From an uncultured Flavobacteriaceae bacterium (GTDB taxonomy: Bacteria; Bacteroidota; Bacteroidia; Flavobacteriales; Flavobacteriaceae): a stretch of DNA of 64,000 bases. Location of the stretch: contig CALSUE010000001.1 of assembly GCA_943789455.1 (NCBI GenBank), positions 1,029,813 to 1,093,812 on the forward strand, written 5' to 3'. Every line of letters starts with the position of its first letter. Positions within the stretch are counted from its first letter, which is position 1. Below are positions 16,703 through 27,339 of the stretch, piece by piece. The notes below the pieces were generated by a model. That model searched no databases and was not told the DNA's origin. It saw only the letters and a program-made list of their open reading frames with translations. The translations under genes were made by a program, and so were the position numbers.

Positions 16703-17617
16703 TTAATCTCTCACCAAAGGTAAAGTAGAACACCTTAACAAACCTTCTTGTTTAGCAATCTCTTGATAAGGTACTTTTTCAACTGTGAACCCTTTAGCTT
16801 CAAGCCATAAATTTAACCTTGTAAAGTTTTGTTCTGAAATAACTACATCTTCAGAAATAGAAAAGACATTACTATTCATCTGATACATTTCATCTTTGGA
16901 TATTTCAAAAACATTTTCATTCCCAAAATAATTTACCAACCATTTAAATTCTTCTTCAATGAGAAACCCATTCTTGTGAAGAATTGCCATGTTCTTACCT
17001 ATAGGTTGAAAGCAACAATCTAAATGTAATGCATTCTCTTTTGCATTATCATTTGATTTTCTTAGTTCAAATGATTTAACAATTTTATTTGGAAATAACT
17101 CTTGGATTGCCTTAACTGCATTCATATTTGTTCTTGCAGTAATATATTCTGAATACTCTTTTCCAGAGTAAGTTCCTATAAAAATATAATCATTCCATGG
17201 CATCACATCCCCGCCTTCAACATGACATTCCTCTGGAAGTGAAATTCTATTTTCTTTTGGTATTTGACTTAAAACGTGATGAATTGCCGTAATCTCTTGA
17301 TCTCTTTCAGGAAGAATATTCGCTGATATAAATTTGTCTTCTATTACAAAACCAATATCTCTTGAAAAAATTTGATTATAGTTTTCTATCACCTTTGGGC
17401 GAAACACTTCTATATCATATTTTTCGAATACCTTCATTACAGATTCCATCTCTGAAATCATATCTTGTTCTTTAGGGTAAGTACCAGCTATGACATGTAA
17501 TTTACTTTTTGGATCATAACATTCTTCCAAAGTTGGAGTAGGCCCGTTATGATATGCAATCCCCAAAACGACAGATCTCAATCGAGAGGTTTCGTTTTGA
17601 ATATTTAAGTGTAACAT
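16703..17617 (-). CDS. Arginine deiminase / dimethylarginine dimethylaminohydrolase-like protein (pentein fold)
   Basis: A 304-residue protein with the hallmark sites of guanidino-modifying hydrolases: FSRDIGF (84-90), HVEGGDV (132-138), HLDCCF (198-203) and a C-terminal Cys296 in LLRCSTLPLVRD as likely nucleophile. DDAH and arginine deiminase convert methylated arginine or arginine to citrulline; which substrate is used here is not visible. It follows citrate synthase by 89 bp on the same strand. With the CtlX-type gene 1.3 kb away it makes a pair of pentein enzymes around the FAS1 gene. Confidence 0.85.
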   Translation of the reverse strand: MLHLNIQNETSRLRSVVLGIAYHNGPTPTLEECYDPKSKLHVIAGTYPKEQDMISEMESVMKVFEKYDIEVFRPKVIENYNQIFSRDIGFVIEDKFISANILPERDQEITAIHHVLSQIPKENRISLPEECHVEGGDVMPWNDYIFIGTYSGKEYSEYITARTNMNAVKAIQELFPNKIVKSFELRKSNDNAKENALHLDCCFQPIGKNMAILHKNGFLIEEEFKWLVNYFGNENVFEISKDEMYQMNSNVFSISEDVVISEQNFTRLNLWLEAKGFTVEKVPYQEIAKQEGLLRCSTLPLVRD

Positions 17618-17706
17618 ACAATCGTGTTAAAGAGTAAATATAAACAAGTTAATTATCAAAACTGAATTCAAAATATATAGCTTGTTTCACGCAGTAATAT
17701 TTCAAT

Positions 17707-18993
17707 CTACCTTTGAGCTATATTTTTGAATTCTCTAAGTGTTTCTCCTGTATAAATTTGACGTGGACGACCAATAGGTTCTTTACCTAAACGCATCTCT
17801 TTCCATTGTGCTATCCAACCCGGTAAGCGACCTAATGCAAACATAACTGTGAACATTTCAACAGGTATCCCCATGGCTCTATAAATAATCCCTGAATAAA
17901 AATCTACGTTTGGATATAATTTTCTATCAACAAAATAGGGGTCATTTAATGCTTCTTGTTCTAAAGATTTAGCAACATCTAAAATTGGATCATCTATCCC
18001 AAGATCATTTAACACCTGATTGGCAGCAACCTTAATGATTTTGGCTCTTGGATCAAAATTTTTATATACTCTGTGACCAAACCCCATTAATCTAAAAGGA
18101 TCATTTTTATCTTTGGCCTTAGCCATATATTTTTTTGTATCTCCACCGTCTTCTTTAATGGCCTCAAGCATTTCAAGTACAGCTTGATTAGCACCTCCGT
18201 GAAGTGGACCCCATAATGCAGAAATACCTGCAGATAGTGAAGCAAATAAACCAGCATGAGAAGAACCAACTATTCGAACTGTAGAAGTAGAACAATTTTG
18301 CTCGTGATCTGCATGAAGTATTAGTAGTTTATTTAAAGCATCTCTTACTATTGGGTTAACTGTATATTCTTCATTTGGCTTTGAAAACATCATACTCATA
18401 ACATTTTCAACATATCCTAATGAATTTGATCCGTAATTTAACGGAAGACCGTTAATTTTTCTCATGGCCCATGAAACTAAAACTGGTAGTTTTCCCATAA
18501 TTTTCACGATGGCTCTGTACATTTCTTCATCAGAATCTACATTTACAGAAGAAGGATTGAAGGCAGTTAAAGCGCTCGTTAAAGAAGAAAGTATGCCCAT
18601 TGGGTGAGCTGTCTTTGGAAAGGCATCTAATATTTTTCTTACATCATCATCAACAATAGCGTTGTCTTTAATATCTGAATGAAATTTTGACAATTGATCT
18701 TGAGATGGTAATTCTCCAAAAATCAACAAATAAGATACTTCTAAAAAATCTGCCTTCTCTGCTAAATCCTCTATTGAATATCCTCTGTACCTTAATACTC
18801 CTTTTTCACCATCTAAAAAAGTAATAGCACTTTTACAAGCACCCGTATTTTTATAACCAGGATCTATAGTAATTACTCCTCCAGAAACTCCTCTCAAGGT
18901 TTTAATATCAATAGCTAATTCATTTTCAGATCCTTTTGTTACTGGAAATTCATATGCACGGTCTCCAATTTGTAATTTAGCTATTTCTGCCAT
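17707..18993 (-). CDS. gltA: Citrate synthase
   Basis: A 428-residue type II-like citrate synthase. The active-site blocks are LHADHEQNCSTSTVRIVGSS and GFGHRVYKNFDPRAKI, with IAQWKEMR and RPRQIYTGE at the end. It condenses oxaloacetate and acetyl-CoA as the entry step of the TCA cycle. It has its own promoter box at 19028 and lies after the enolase terminator, so it is not read through from enolase except by leakage. Confidence 0.98.
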   Translation of the reverse strand: MAEIAKLQIGDRAYEFPVTKGSENELAIDIKTLRGVSGGVITIDPGYKNTGACKSAITFLDGEKGVLRYRGYSIEDLAEKADFLEVSYLLIFGELPSQDQLSKFHSDIKDNAIVDDDVRKILDAFPKTAHPMGILSSLTSALTAFNPSSVNVDSDEEMYRAIVKIMGKLPVLVSWAMRKINGLPLNYGSNSLGYVENVMSMMFSKPNEEYTVNPIVRDALNKLLILHADHEQNCSTSTVRIVGSSHAGLFASLSAGISALWGPLHGGANQAVLEMLEAIKEDGGDTKKYMAKAKDKNDPFRLMGFGHRVYKNFDPRAKIIKVAANQVLNDLGIDDPILDVAKSLEQEALNDPYFVDRKLYPNVDFYSGIIYRAMGIPVEMFTVMFALGRLPGWIAQWKEMRLGKEPIGRPRQIYTGETLREFKNIAQR

Positions 18994-19027
18994 TTTGTTT
19001 TTCGATTTTGTTTTTTATGAAGTGTGG

Positions 19028-19035
19028 CAAAGATA
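19028..19035 (-). promoter_or_regulatory. -7 promoter box for gltA
   Basis: TATCTTTG on minus matches TAnnTTTG, 34 nt before the ATG at 18993. No clear -33 element. Confidence 0.45.
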
Positions 19036-19113
19036 AGAATTTTAGAGGGTTTTAAAAAAAACTAAGACAGTTTTTGAAGATGAGGAAATAATATTTCTTT
19101 ACATGTTATTTTA

Positions 19114-19147
19114 ATAAAAAAACCTCTTAATTTAAGATTAAGAGGTT
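19114..19147 (-). terminator. Terminator after enolase
   Basis: An 11-bp stem AACCTCTTAAT / ATTAAGAGGTT (19121-19147). On minus it is followed by a T-run, 25 nt past the enolase stop. Confidence 0.88.
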
Positions 19148-19171
19148 GTATAGTAAAAAAAAGGTATTAAG

Positions 19172-20809
<1,638 letters not shown>

Positions 20810-21907
20810 TTATTTAATATTTTCCATAAATTGATCAAACAAGTATTCCGCATCATGTGGTCCTGGACTAGCTTCCGGATGGTATTGGACAGAAAAACAA
20901 TTTTTATTTTTTAATCGAATACCTGCTACAGTGTGATCGTTAAGGTGTACATGGGTTATCTCTACATCTGGATGAGACTCTGTCTCTTCTCTATTGATCG
21001 CAAAACCATGATTTTGAGAAGTGATTTCACCTTTACCCGTAAGTAAGTTCTTTACTGGGTGATTTATTCCTCTGTGGCCATTATGCATTTTATAAGTTGA
21101 TATCCCATTTGCTAAGGCTATAACTTGATGCCCCAAACAAATACCAAATAAAGGTAAATTTCTTTCAATAATTTCTTTAGCCAAATTTTGAGCCTCTATT
21201 AAAGGTTCGGGATCTCCTGGGCCATTAGATATAAAATAACCGTCGGGATTCCATGCCTGTAAATCTTCGAAAGATGTGTTGTATGGGAATACTTTAACGT
21301 AAGCTCCACGCTTTACAAAATTTCTTAAAATATTTTTCTTTATCCCAATATCTAAAGCTGCTATTTTAAACTTTGAGTTTTCATCTCCTACAAAATAAGG
21401 CTCTTTTGTAGAAACTTTAGAGGCCAACTCTAAACCTTGCATAGAAGGTGCTTTAGATAATTGAGCTTTTAATTTGTCTATATCATCAGTCTCTGTAGAA
21501 ATAACAGCATTCATTGCGCCATGATCTCTTATGTAAGATACAAGTGCTCTAGTATCTACATCTGAAATAGCAACTAAATTATGTTTAACAAACCAATCTT
21601 TTAAATTGCCGTCAGAATCTACCCTAGAATGTTCAAAACTAAAATTTCTAACAATCAAACCTGAAATCTTTATCCCATCAGATTCTACTTCCGAGGCATT
21701 AACTCCATAATTTCCTATGTGGGCATTGGCGGTAACCATAATTTGGCCAAAATAAGATGGATCTGTAAAAATTTCTTGATAACCTGTCATACCTGTATTG
21801 AAACAGATTTCGCCGGTTACAGTTCCCTCAATCCCAACAGATTTACCATAAAAAATAGTTCCATCTGCTAATAAAACTAATGCTTTTTTTCTTTGTTGAT
21901 ACTTCAT
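20810..21907 (-). CDS. carA: Carbamoyl phosphate synthase small (glutaminase) subunit
   Basis: A 365-residue protein: N-terminal CPSase small-chain domain (ALVLLADGTIFYGKSVG, GEICFNTGMTGYQEIFTDPS) and a C-terminal class I glutamine amidotransferase with nucleophile Cys in LFGICLGHQVIAL and the His/Glu pair in QYHPEASPGP. It supplies ammonia from glutamine to CarB for carbamoyl phosphate (arginine and pyrimidine synthesis). carB is not adjacent, so the subunits are encoded apart. A TATTTTTG box lies 23 nt upstream. Confidence 0.97.
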   Translation of the reverse strand: MKYQQRKKALVLLADGTIFYGKSVGIEGTVTGEICFNTGMTGYQEIFTDPSYFGQIMVTANAHIGNYGVNASEVESDGIKISGLIVRNFSFEHSRVDSDGNLKDWFVKHNLVAISDVDTRALVSYIRDHGAMNAVISTETDDIDKLKAQLSKAPSMQGLELASKVSTKEPYFVGDENSKFKIAALDIGIKKNILRNFVKRGAYVKVFPYNTSFEDLQAWNPDGYFISNGPGDPEPLIEAQNLAKEIIERNLPLFGICLGHQVIALANGISTYKMHNGHRGINHPVKNLLTGKGEITSQNHGFAINREETESHPDVEITHVHLNDHTVAGIRLKNKNCFSVQYHPEASPGPHDAEYLFDQFMENIK

Positions 21908-21930
21908 TCAATTAGACTTCTAAGTTTTAA

Positions 21931-21938
21931 CAAAAATA
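21931..21938 (-). promoter_or_regulatory. -7 promoter box for carA
   Basis: TATTTTTG on minus matches TAnnTTTG and ends 23 nt before the carA ATG. Confidence 0.45.
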
Positions 21939-21974
21939 AGAATATTTATGAATAGATGTATTTAATTTTTTATC

Positions 21975-22010
21975 AAAAAAAAGGCAACTATTAACAGTTG
22001 CCTTTTTTTT
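21975..22010. terminator. Terminator after unknown paralog A
   Basis: The stem GGCAACT / AGTTGCC (21983-22002) has A-runs on the left and T-runs on the right, so it works on both strands. It lies just past the stop of the minus-strand gene ending at 22025. Confidence 0.88.
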
Positions 22011-22024
22011 ATCAATTTTAAATT

Positions 22025-22762
22025 TTAAAGTATGTTGTCTAAGTTTTTTAGAGCTACTTTAATATCATTAATTTTTTTGAACGATAGCTTATTCCTTGTA
22101 AAATATTTTAAAACAGAACTTTTTTCAGCTTCATTATTTGCAATAGCATCTATAATGAACTTTTTCTTAAGCTTCAATTCAGTTATTCCTTGCTCATTAG
22201 AGATATAATACTCTTCTTTATGTACTAATTTATCCGTTTTTCTACTTAGCATTGGGTTTACTGAACCCTCCACAAGCTTAACACTATGAAAATTTAATAA
22301 TGAAACCTTATCAGACTCATAAATCACTTCAAAAACACGACTACCAATTTCTGTATCAATTTTTTTAAATACCTTTCCTTTAATAGTAACATCTTCAATA
22401 GCTTTCATATTTAACACAAAAATGGAATCTTCCGATATTTTTGTAACCATTCTATTTGTTTTCAAATTAAAATTTACATTCTTTAATGTAAATGTTTTTT
22501 TGTCTTTAGAATTAACTACTACAGGATAATTTTTCCAAGTATCAAATAAATAAATAGATCCATCAATAGTTCTTGGAGGGTTTATAAATCTGACTGCTGT
22601 TCCAGCAGGAAATTTGCTAGAACCCCAATATCCAGGTTCACCTCCAGCTAAATTTTTTAGCGCTGTAGCATTATTTTCACTTACACTAGATTGAGTACTT
22701 TGAGAATATCCAACGGTAGTAATTGTTAAACATAAAACTGTAATAATTTTCAATTTTCTCAT
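22025..22762 (-). CDS. Secreted protein of unknown function, paralog A
   Basis: I do not recognise the family. The ATG at 22762 gives 245 residues with a Sec signal peptide MRKLKIITVLCLTITTVGYSQ; a start 18 nt upstream at 22780 is possible. The mature protein has a Ser/Asn-rich region, then FINPPRTIDGSIYLFDTWKN, a beta-rich core and a Lys-rich end finishing in LSFKKINDIKVALKNLDNIL. It is clearly paralogous to the next gene (22965-23693), with long identical stretches such as VKLVEGSVNPMLSRKTDKLV. No catalytic motif is seen. The hydrophobic and charged C-terminus does not look like a Por secretion tag. Confidence 0.8.
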   Translation of the reverse strand: MRKLKIITVLCLTITTVGYSQSTQSSVSENNATALKNLAGGEPGYWGSSKFPAGTAVRFINPPRTIDGSIYLFDTWKNYPVVVNSKDKKTFTLKNVNFNLKTNRMVTKISEDSIFVLNMKAIEDVTIKGKVFKKIDTEIGSRVFEVIYESDKVSLLNFHSVKLVEGSVNPMLSRKTDKLVHKEEYYISNEQGITELKLKKKFIIDAIANNEAEKSSVLKYFTRNKLSFKKINDIKVALKNLDNIL

Positions 22763-22852
22763 TATTTCTTTATTATTCATTGTTTACGAGTATCGTTAAT
22801 CTATACTATTAAATTTCATAAACAAATTTTATACAATATAAAGCTAAAAAAT

Positions 22853-22886
22853 AAAAAGAGCGAAGTGAAATTCACCTGCTCTTTTT
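22853..22886 (-). terminator. Terminator after paralog B; copy of the rplQ terminator
   Basis: The stem AAAAAGAGC / GCTCTTTTT has an inner GTGAA/TTCAC pair. Its layout and much of its sequence match the hairpin at 23789-23818. Confidence 0.8.
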
Positions 22887-22964
22887 AACAAAAAATTAAT
22901 TTTTTATTTACTTTACAAACTTTTAATTAATAAAAGTATTTAATTTTTGGTTTGATCTTAAATA

Positions 22965-23693
22965 TTAGAATATGTTGTCTAAATTTTTCAAAGCTACTTT
23001 AATATCATCAATTTTTTTGAAGGATAACTTGTTCTCTAAAAAATAATTTAAAAGAGAGTTCTTTTCGTTATCATTGCTAGCAAAAGAATTTAAAATAGAT
23101 TTTTTCTTAAGTCTTAATTCATTGATTCCTTGACCGTTTAAAACATAATATACTTCTTTGTGTACTAGTTTATCAGTTTTTCTACTTAACATAGGATTAA
23201 CTGAACCTTCTACTAACTTTACACTATGAAAATTCAACAATGAAACTTTATCAGACTCATAAATCACCTCAAAAATTCGACTACCAATTTCTGTATCCAC
23301 TTTTTTAAACACTTTTCCTTGAATATCAACTGTTTCAATAGATTTCATATTTAACACAAAAATTGAATCTTGAGAAATTTTTGTTACCAATCTATTTGTT
23401 CTCAGATTAAAATTTATATTATCTAGAGTAAAAGTTTTGTTGTCTTTAGATTTAACAACTACAGGATAATTTTTCCAGTTATTAAATAAATATATAGAAC
23501 CATCTATAGTTCTTGGAGGGTTTACAAACCTCATTGCAGTTCCATATCCACCGTTACCAGATCCAGTCCCTGTTCCTGTTATACCTTGCAGAGCTCTAGC
23601 ATTGTTATCACTTACATTTGTACCTGTATTTTGTGAATATCCAACAACACTAATTGTTAAAAATAGTAGTGTAATTATTTTCAATTTCTTCAT
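22965..23693 (-). CDS. Secreted protein of unknown function, paralog B
   Basis: A 242-residue protein of no recognised family, with signal peptide MKKLKIITLLFLTISVVGYSQ. After the signal comes a Gly/Thr-rich linker (ITGTGTGSGNGGYGTAM), then the same core as paralog A (FVNPPRTIDGSIYLFNNWKN, EIGSRIFEVIYESDKVSLLNFHSVKL) and the same C-terminal motif LSFKKIDDIKVALKNLDNI. The main difference from A is the linker. The pair lies between rplQ and carA; each copy has a similar hairpin about 95 nt upstream, which points to tandem duplication. Likely periplasmic or secreted. Confidence 0.8.
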   Translation of the reverse strand: MKKLKIITLLFLTISVVGYSQNTGTNVSDNNARALQGITGTGTGSGNGGYGTAMRFVNPPRTIDGSIYLFNNWKNYPVVVKSKDNKTFTLDNINFNLRTNRLVTKISQDSIFVLNMKSIETVDIQGKVFKKVDTEIGSRIFEVIYESDKVSLLNFHSVKLVEGSVNPMLSRKTDKLVHKEVYYVLNGQGINELRLKKKSILNSFASNDNEKNSLLNYFLENKLSFKKIDDIKVALKNLDNIF

Positions 23694-23788
23694 TTTTTTT
23701 CTTTTAAGATTGATATATAATAGTAGGGTGCAATATTTTTCAGATGGTTGCGTGTACTAATGTAAACTAGCGTAAAAATATTAAAAAA

Positions 23789-23818
23789 AAAGAGCAGTGT
23801 AAAATTTACCTGCTCTTT
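23789..23818 (-). terminator. Terminator of the alpha operon after rplQ
   Basis: The stem AAAGAGCAG / CTGCTCTTT with an inner GTAAA/TTTAC pair is followed on minus by nine T or more. It lies 25 nt past the rplQ stop. Confidence 0.9.
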
Positions 23819-23843
23819 TAACATTTATTTAAATCTTCAATAA

Positions 23844-24326
23844 TTATTCAGATTTTTCTTCTGTAGTGGTTTCTGCTGTTTCAGTTGAAGCAACAACTTC
23901 ATCAGTTTTCTTACGTCTTCCTCTACGTGTAGATTTTTTAGCTTTTTTACCTTTAGGGTTGTATATTTCGTTATAATCAACAAGTTCAACCATGGCCATA
24001 GGAGCATTATCCCCTTGACGGTTTCCTAACTTGATAATACGAATATAACCTCCTGGTCTATCTGCTATTTTAACAGAAATTTCTTTAAATAATTCTGTAA
24101 CAGCAAACTTATCTCTAAGGTAACTAAAAACAACTCTTCTATTGTGGGTTGTATCTGCTTTAGATTTTGTAATTAATGGCTCAACAAAAACTCTTAATGC
24201 TTTTGCTTTAGCAACTGTAGTATTAATACGTTTGTGTTCTATTAAAGAACAAGCCATATTCGCTAACATAGCTTTTCTATGTGCAGTTTGTCTTCCTAAA
24301 TGATTAAATTTCTTTCCGTGTCTCAT
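23844..24326 (-). CDS. rplQ: 50S ribosomal protein L17
   Basis: 160 residues beginning [20 protein letters not shown], the L17 signature, with [22 protein letters not shown] ending the conserved core at about residue 127. A further Lys/Arg/Thr/Glu-rich tail ([17 protein letters not shown] and following) makes it longer than E. coli L17 (127 aa), a feature often seen in Bacteroidota. It is the last gene of the alpha operon, 60 bp after rpoA. Confidence 0.97.
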   Translation of the reverse strand: MRHGKKFNHLGRQTAHRKAMLANMACSLIEHKRINTTVAKAKALRVFVEPLITKSKADTTHNRRVVFSYLRDKFAVTELFKEISVKIADRPGGYIRIIKLGNRQGDNAPMAMVELVDYNEIYNPKGKKAKKSTRRGRRKKTDEVVASTETAETTTEEKSE

Positions 24327-24386
24327 GACGTTTATTTTTTACTTTCATCTTGCTCAACTCACTATTGAGGGGCAAATTATGAAAGA

Positions 24387-25379
24387 TTAATCTCTATCTA
24401 ATTTATATTTTACTAAGTCCATTCCAAAGTTAAGACCTTTAACAATTACAAGCTCTTCTAACTCTGTTAATGATTTTTTACCAAAGTTTCTAAACTTCAT
24501 TAAATCACTTTTATTAAATGAAACTAAATCTCCTAAAGTATCAACCTCTGCTGCTTTTAAACAATTTAATGCTCTAACAGAAAGATCCATGTCTATTAAT
24601 CTAGTTTTTAATAACTGACGCATGTGTAATGATTCCTCATCATAAGTTTCAGTTTGAGCAATTTCATCTGCTTCAAGAGTAATACGCTCATCAGAAAATA
24701 ACATGAAGTGATGAATCAATATTTTGGCAGCTTCAGTTAAAGCATCTTTAGGATTTATAGATCCATCAGTTTCTATGTCAAAAATTAATTTTTCATAATC
24801 AGTTTTTTGTTCAACACGGAAATTTTCGATTGCATACTTTACATTTTTAATTGGTGTAAAGATAGAATCTGTAAAAATTGTACCAATAGGTGCCGAAGAT
24901 TTTTTATTCTCTTCTGCAGGAACAAAACCTCTACCTTTTTCGATAGAAAGCTCCATATTTAATTTAACTGACTTATCCATATGACAAATCACTAAGTCTG
25001 GATTTAATACTTGGAACCCAGAAATATATTTCTGTAAATCTCCAGCAGTCAATTGATCTTGACCAGAAATAGAAACAGAAACAGTTTCTCTATCTGATTC
25101 TTCAATTTGCTTCTTAAAGCGAACTTGTTTAAGATTTAGTATAATCTCAGTAACATCCTCAACAATACCTTTTATTGTTGAAAACTCATGTTCTACACCA
25201 TCGATTCGTAATGAAGTAATTGCAAATCCTTCTAAAGAAGATAATAAAACTCTTCTTAATGCATTTCCTACTGTTAAACCAAAACCTTGTTCTAGTGGTC
25301 TAAACTCAAATCTACCAGAAAAATCTGTAGATTCAATCATAATTACCTTATCGGGTTTCTGAAAATTTAAAATTGCCAT
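24387..25379 (-). CDS. rpoA: DNA-directed RNA polymerase subunit alpha
   Basis: 330 residues. The N-terminal dimerisation domain includes [30 protein letters not shown]. The C-terminal alphaCTD (from about 255) has the helix-hairpin-helix region [37 protein letters not shown] (split across 265-315), which touches upstream DNA and regulators. It assembles the RNA polymerase core. It is placed in the usual order rpsM-rpsK-rpsD-rpoA-rplQ. Confidence 0.98.
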   Translation of the reverse strand: MAILNFQKPDKVIMIESTDFSGRFEFRPLEQGFGLTVGNALRRVLLSSLEGFAITSLRIDGVEHEFSTIKGIVEDVTEIILNLKQVRFKKQIEESDRETVSVSISGQDQLTAGDLQKYISGFQVLNPDLVICHMDKSVKLNMELSIEKGRGFVPAEENKKSSAPIGTIFTDSIFTPIKNVKYAIENFRVEQKTDYEKLIFDIETDGSINPKDALTEAAKILIHHFMLFSDERITLEADEIAQTETYDEESLHMRQLLKTRLIDMDLSVRALNCLKAAEVDTLGDLVSFNKSDLMKFRNFGKKSLTELEELVIVKGLNFGMDLVKYKLDRD

Positions 25380-25476
25380 ATGTTTTCTTCGTTTTAATTG
25401 TTATTTAGTTGCGCGGTTTGTAAGCGTGAAGAATTGCTAACATACCCTTTGGCCAAATACCAATGTGGTTAATTTA

Positions 25477-26082
25477 TTATTTAGAATATAATTCTACGAT
25501 TAATTGTTCTTTAATGTTTTCAGGGATTTGTAAGCGCTGTGGAGTTTTTACAAAAGTTCCTTCTTTTTTATCAGAATTCCAACTTAACCATTCATAAACT
25601 GAACTGTTGGATGCTAAAGCATCATCAATAGCTTGAAGTGATTTAGATTTTTCTCTCACTGCTACAACATCACCCTCTTTTAAAGAATACGATGGGATAT
25701 TTACGATTTCTCCATTCACAGTAATGTGTCTGTGAGAAACTAACTGACGTGCTCCTCTTCTTGATTTAGAGATTCCGAAACGAAATACAACATTGTCTAA
25801 ACGAGATTCACACAATTGTAATAATACCTCTCCGGTAATTCCTTTTGAAGAAGATGCTTTTTTAAATAAATTACTGAATTGACGTTCTAATATTCCATAA
25901 GAATATTTAGCTTTTTGCTTTTCCATTAACTGGACAGCATATTCAGATTTCTTACCTCTTCTTTTTGCATTTCCATGCTGTCCTGGAGGATAATTTCTTT
26001 TTTCGAAGCTTTTGTCTGCTCCAAAAATTGCTTCGCCAAATTTACGAGCAATTTTAGTTTTTGGTCCTGTATATCTTGCCAT
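25477..26082 (-). CDS. rpsD: 30S ribosomal protein S4
   Basis: 201 residues: [20 protein letters not shown], the YPPGQHG turn, and the S4 RNA-binding domain ([34 protein letters not shown]). The N-terminal zinc-knuckle cysteines found in some S4 proteins are absent. S4 starts assembly of the 30S body and, in E. coli, represses the alpha operon. A 97-bp gap separates it from rpoA. Confidence 0.98.
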   Translation of the reverse strand: MARYTGPKTKIARKFGEAIFGADKSFEKRNYPPGQHGNAKRRGKKSEYAVQLMEKQKAKYSYGILERQFSNLFKKASSSKGITGEVLLQLCESRLDNVVFRFGISKSRRGARQLVSHRHITVNGEIVNIPSYSLKEGDVVAVREKSKSLQAIDDALASNSSVYEWLSWNSDKKEGTFVKTPQRLQIPENIKEQLIVELYSK

Positions 26083-26161
26083 TTCTGTTTTTGTTACAAT
26101 AGGGATTATGAATTAAGGCTTACTCCTTCGATAATCTGATTCCTATATATTAAAAAATTAA

Positions 26162-26545
26162 TTATACTCGTCTTCTTTTTGGTGGACGACAACCATTATG
26201 AGGAGTTGGAGTAACATCAATAATTTCAGTTACTTCAATTCCTGAATTGTGAACGGCTCTGATTGCAGATTCTCTACCATTTCCAGGTCCTTTCACATAT
26301 ACTTTAACTTTACGTAAACCAGCTTCATGAGCTACTTTAGAACAGTCTTCTGCAGCAAGTTGAGCTGCATAAGGAGTATTCTTTTTAGATCCTCTAAATC
26401 CCATTTTACCAGCTGATGACCATGAAATAACATCACCTTTCTTGTTGGTTAAAGAAATAATGATATTATTAAAAGATGCTGTAATGTGAGCTTCTCCGAT
26501 AGACTCAATAATTACTTTACGTTTTTTTGAACTTGTTTTTGCCAT
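26162..26545 (-). CDS. rpsK: 30S ribosomal protein S11
   Basis: 127 residues with the S11 core [60 protein letters not shown] and the C-terminal [18 protein letters not shown]. It forms part of the 30S platform near the mRNA exit. It is 81 bp after rpsM. Confidence 0.98.
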   Translation of the reverse strand: MAKTSSKKRKVIIESIGEAHITASFNNIIISLTNKKGDVISWSSAGKMGFRGSKKNTPYAAQLAAEDCSKVAHEAGLRKVKVYVKGPGNGRESAIRAVHNSGIEVTEIIDVTPTPHNGCRPPKRRRV

Positions 26546-26626
26546 AATAATTTGGTGTTCAGCAATAATGCTCTAGTAAATTGTGTTTGTAACACGGCAC
26601 ACTAGTTAGGTACTGCTATTTGTAAC

Positions 26627-26992
26627 TTATTTTTTCTTGTTAGCTACTGTTTTTCTCTTCCCTTTTCTTGTTCTAGAGTTGTTTTTAGTTCTCTGCCCTC
26701 TTAAAGGAAGACCAACTCTATGACGAATACCTCTCTGACATCCAATATCCATTAGACGTTTGATACTTAATTGTACCTCAGAACGCAATTCACCTTCTAT
26801 AGTAAAAGTTCCAACTTGTTCTCTAATTGCAGCGATTTGGTCATCGTTCCAATCTTGAACTTTAACACTTTCGTCTACTTTTGCATTTGCTAAAACTTCT
26901 TTAGCTCTACTGTTACCTATACCAAAGATGTAAGTTAAAGCAATAACTCCTCTTTTATTCTTTGGAATGTCTATACCTGCTATTCTTGCCAT
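26627..26992 (-). CDS. rpsM: 30S ribosomal protein S13
   Basis: 121 residues starting [26 protein letters not shown], with [30 protein letters not shown] (in two parts, 92-115) and a basic tail. It contacts the P-site tRNA and the 50S subunit. Its ATG overlaps the rpmJ stop by one base (TAATG), so translation is probably coupled. Confidence 0.98.
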   Translation of the reverse strand: MARIAGIDIPKNKRGVIALTYIFGIGNSRAKEVLANAKVDESVKVQDWNDDQIAAIREQVGTFTIEGELRSEVQLSIKRLMDIGCQRGIRHRVGLPLRGQRTKNNSRTRKGKRKTVANKKK

Positions 26993-27108
26993 TACCCTTG
27001 TCTTTGTTTAAATCTAGGATTTTGTTTATTAATCACATATAATCTACCTTTTCTGCGCACTATTTTGCAGTCGGCACTTCTTTTCTTTACTGATGCTCTA
27101 ACTTTCAT
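26992..27108 (-). CDS. rpmJ: 50S ribosomal protein L36, zinc-free form
   Basis: Found by direct translation: ATG at 27108, stop at 26992, 38 residues, [20 protein letters not shown] then [18 protein letters not shown]. The L36 frame is plain, but three of the four zinc ligands are replaced (the first Cys of the CxxC by Ser, the third Cys by Asn, the His by Phe), leaving only Cys14. This is the C-minus type. It lies between infA and rpsM as in other bacteria and overlaps the rpsM start. Confidence 0.96.
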   Translation of the reverse strand: MKVRASVKKRSADCKIVRRKGRLYVINKQNPRFKQRQG

Positions 27109-27120
27109 TAGTTCTAATTT

Positions 27121-27336
27121 TTAATATCTATAAGTAATTCTAGCCTTAGATAAATCATAAGGACTCATTTCTAATTTTACTTTATCTCCTGGTAATAATT
27201 TAATATAATGCATTCTCATTTTACCTGAGATATGAGCCGTTACAATATGCCCGTTTTCTAATTCTACACGAAACATCGCATTTGATAATGCTTCTGTAAT
27301 AGTTCCATCTTGTTCTATTGCTGCTTGTTTAGCCAT
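27121..27336 (-). CDS. infA: Translation initiation factor IF-1
   Basis: 71 residues of a single OB-fold: [70 protein letters not shown] (in continuous order). It binds the 30S A site during initiation. It lies 3 bp after secY. Confidence 0.98.
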   Translation of the reverse strand: MAKQAAIEQDGTITEALSNAMFRVELENGHIVTAHISGKMRMHYIKLLPGDKVKLEMSPYDLSKARITYRY

Positions 27337-27339
27337 AAT

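Noticed and set aside
22025..23693. Paralog pair as a toxin-immunity or effector system
   Set aside because: Both proteins have Sec signals and the same fold; there is no toxin domain and no separate immunity-type partner.
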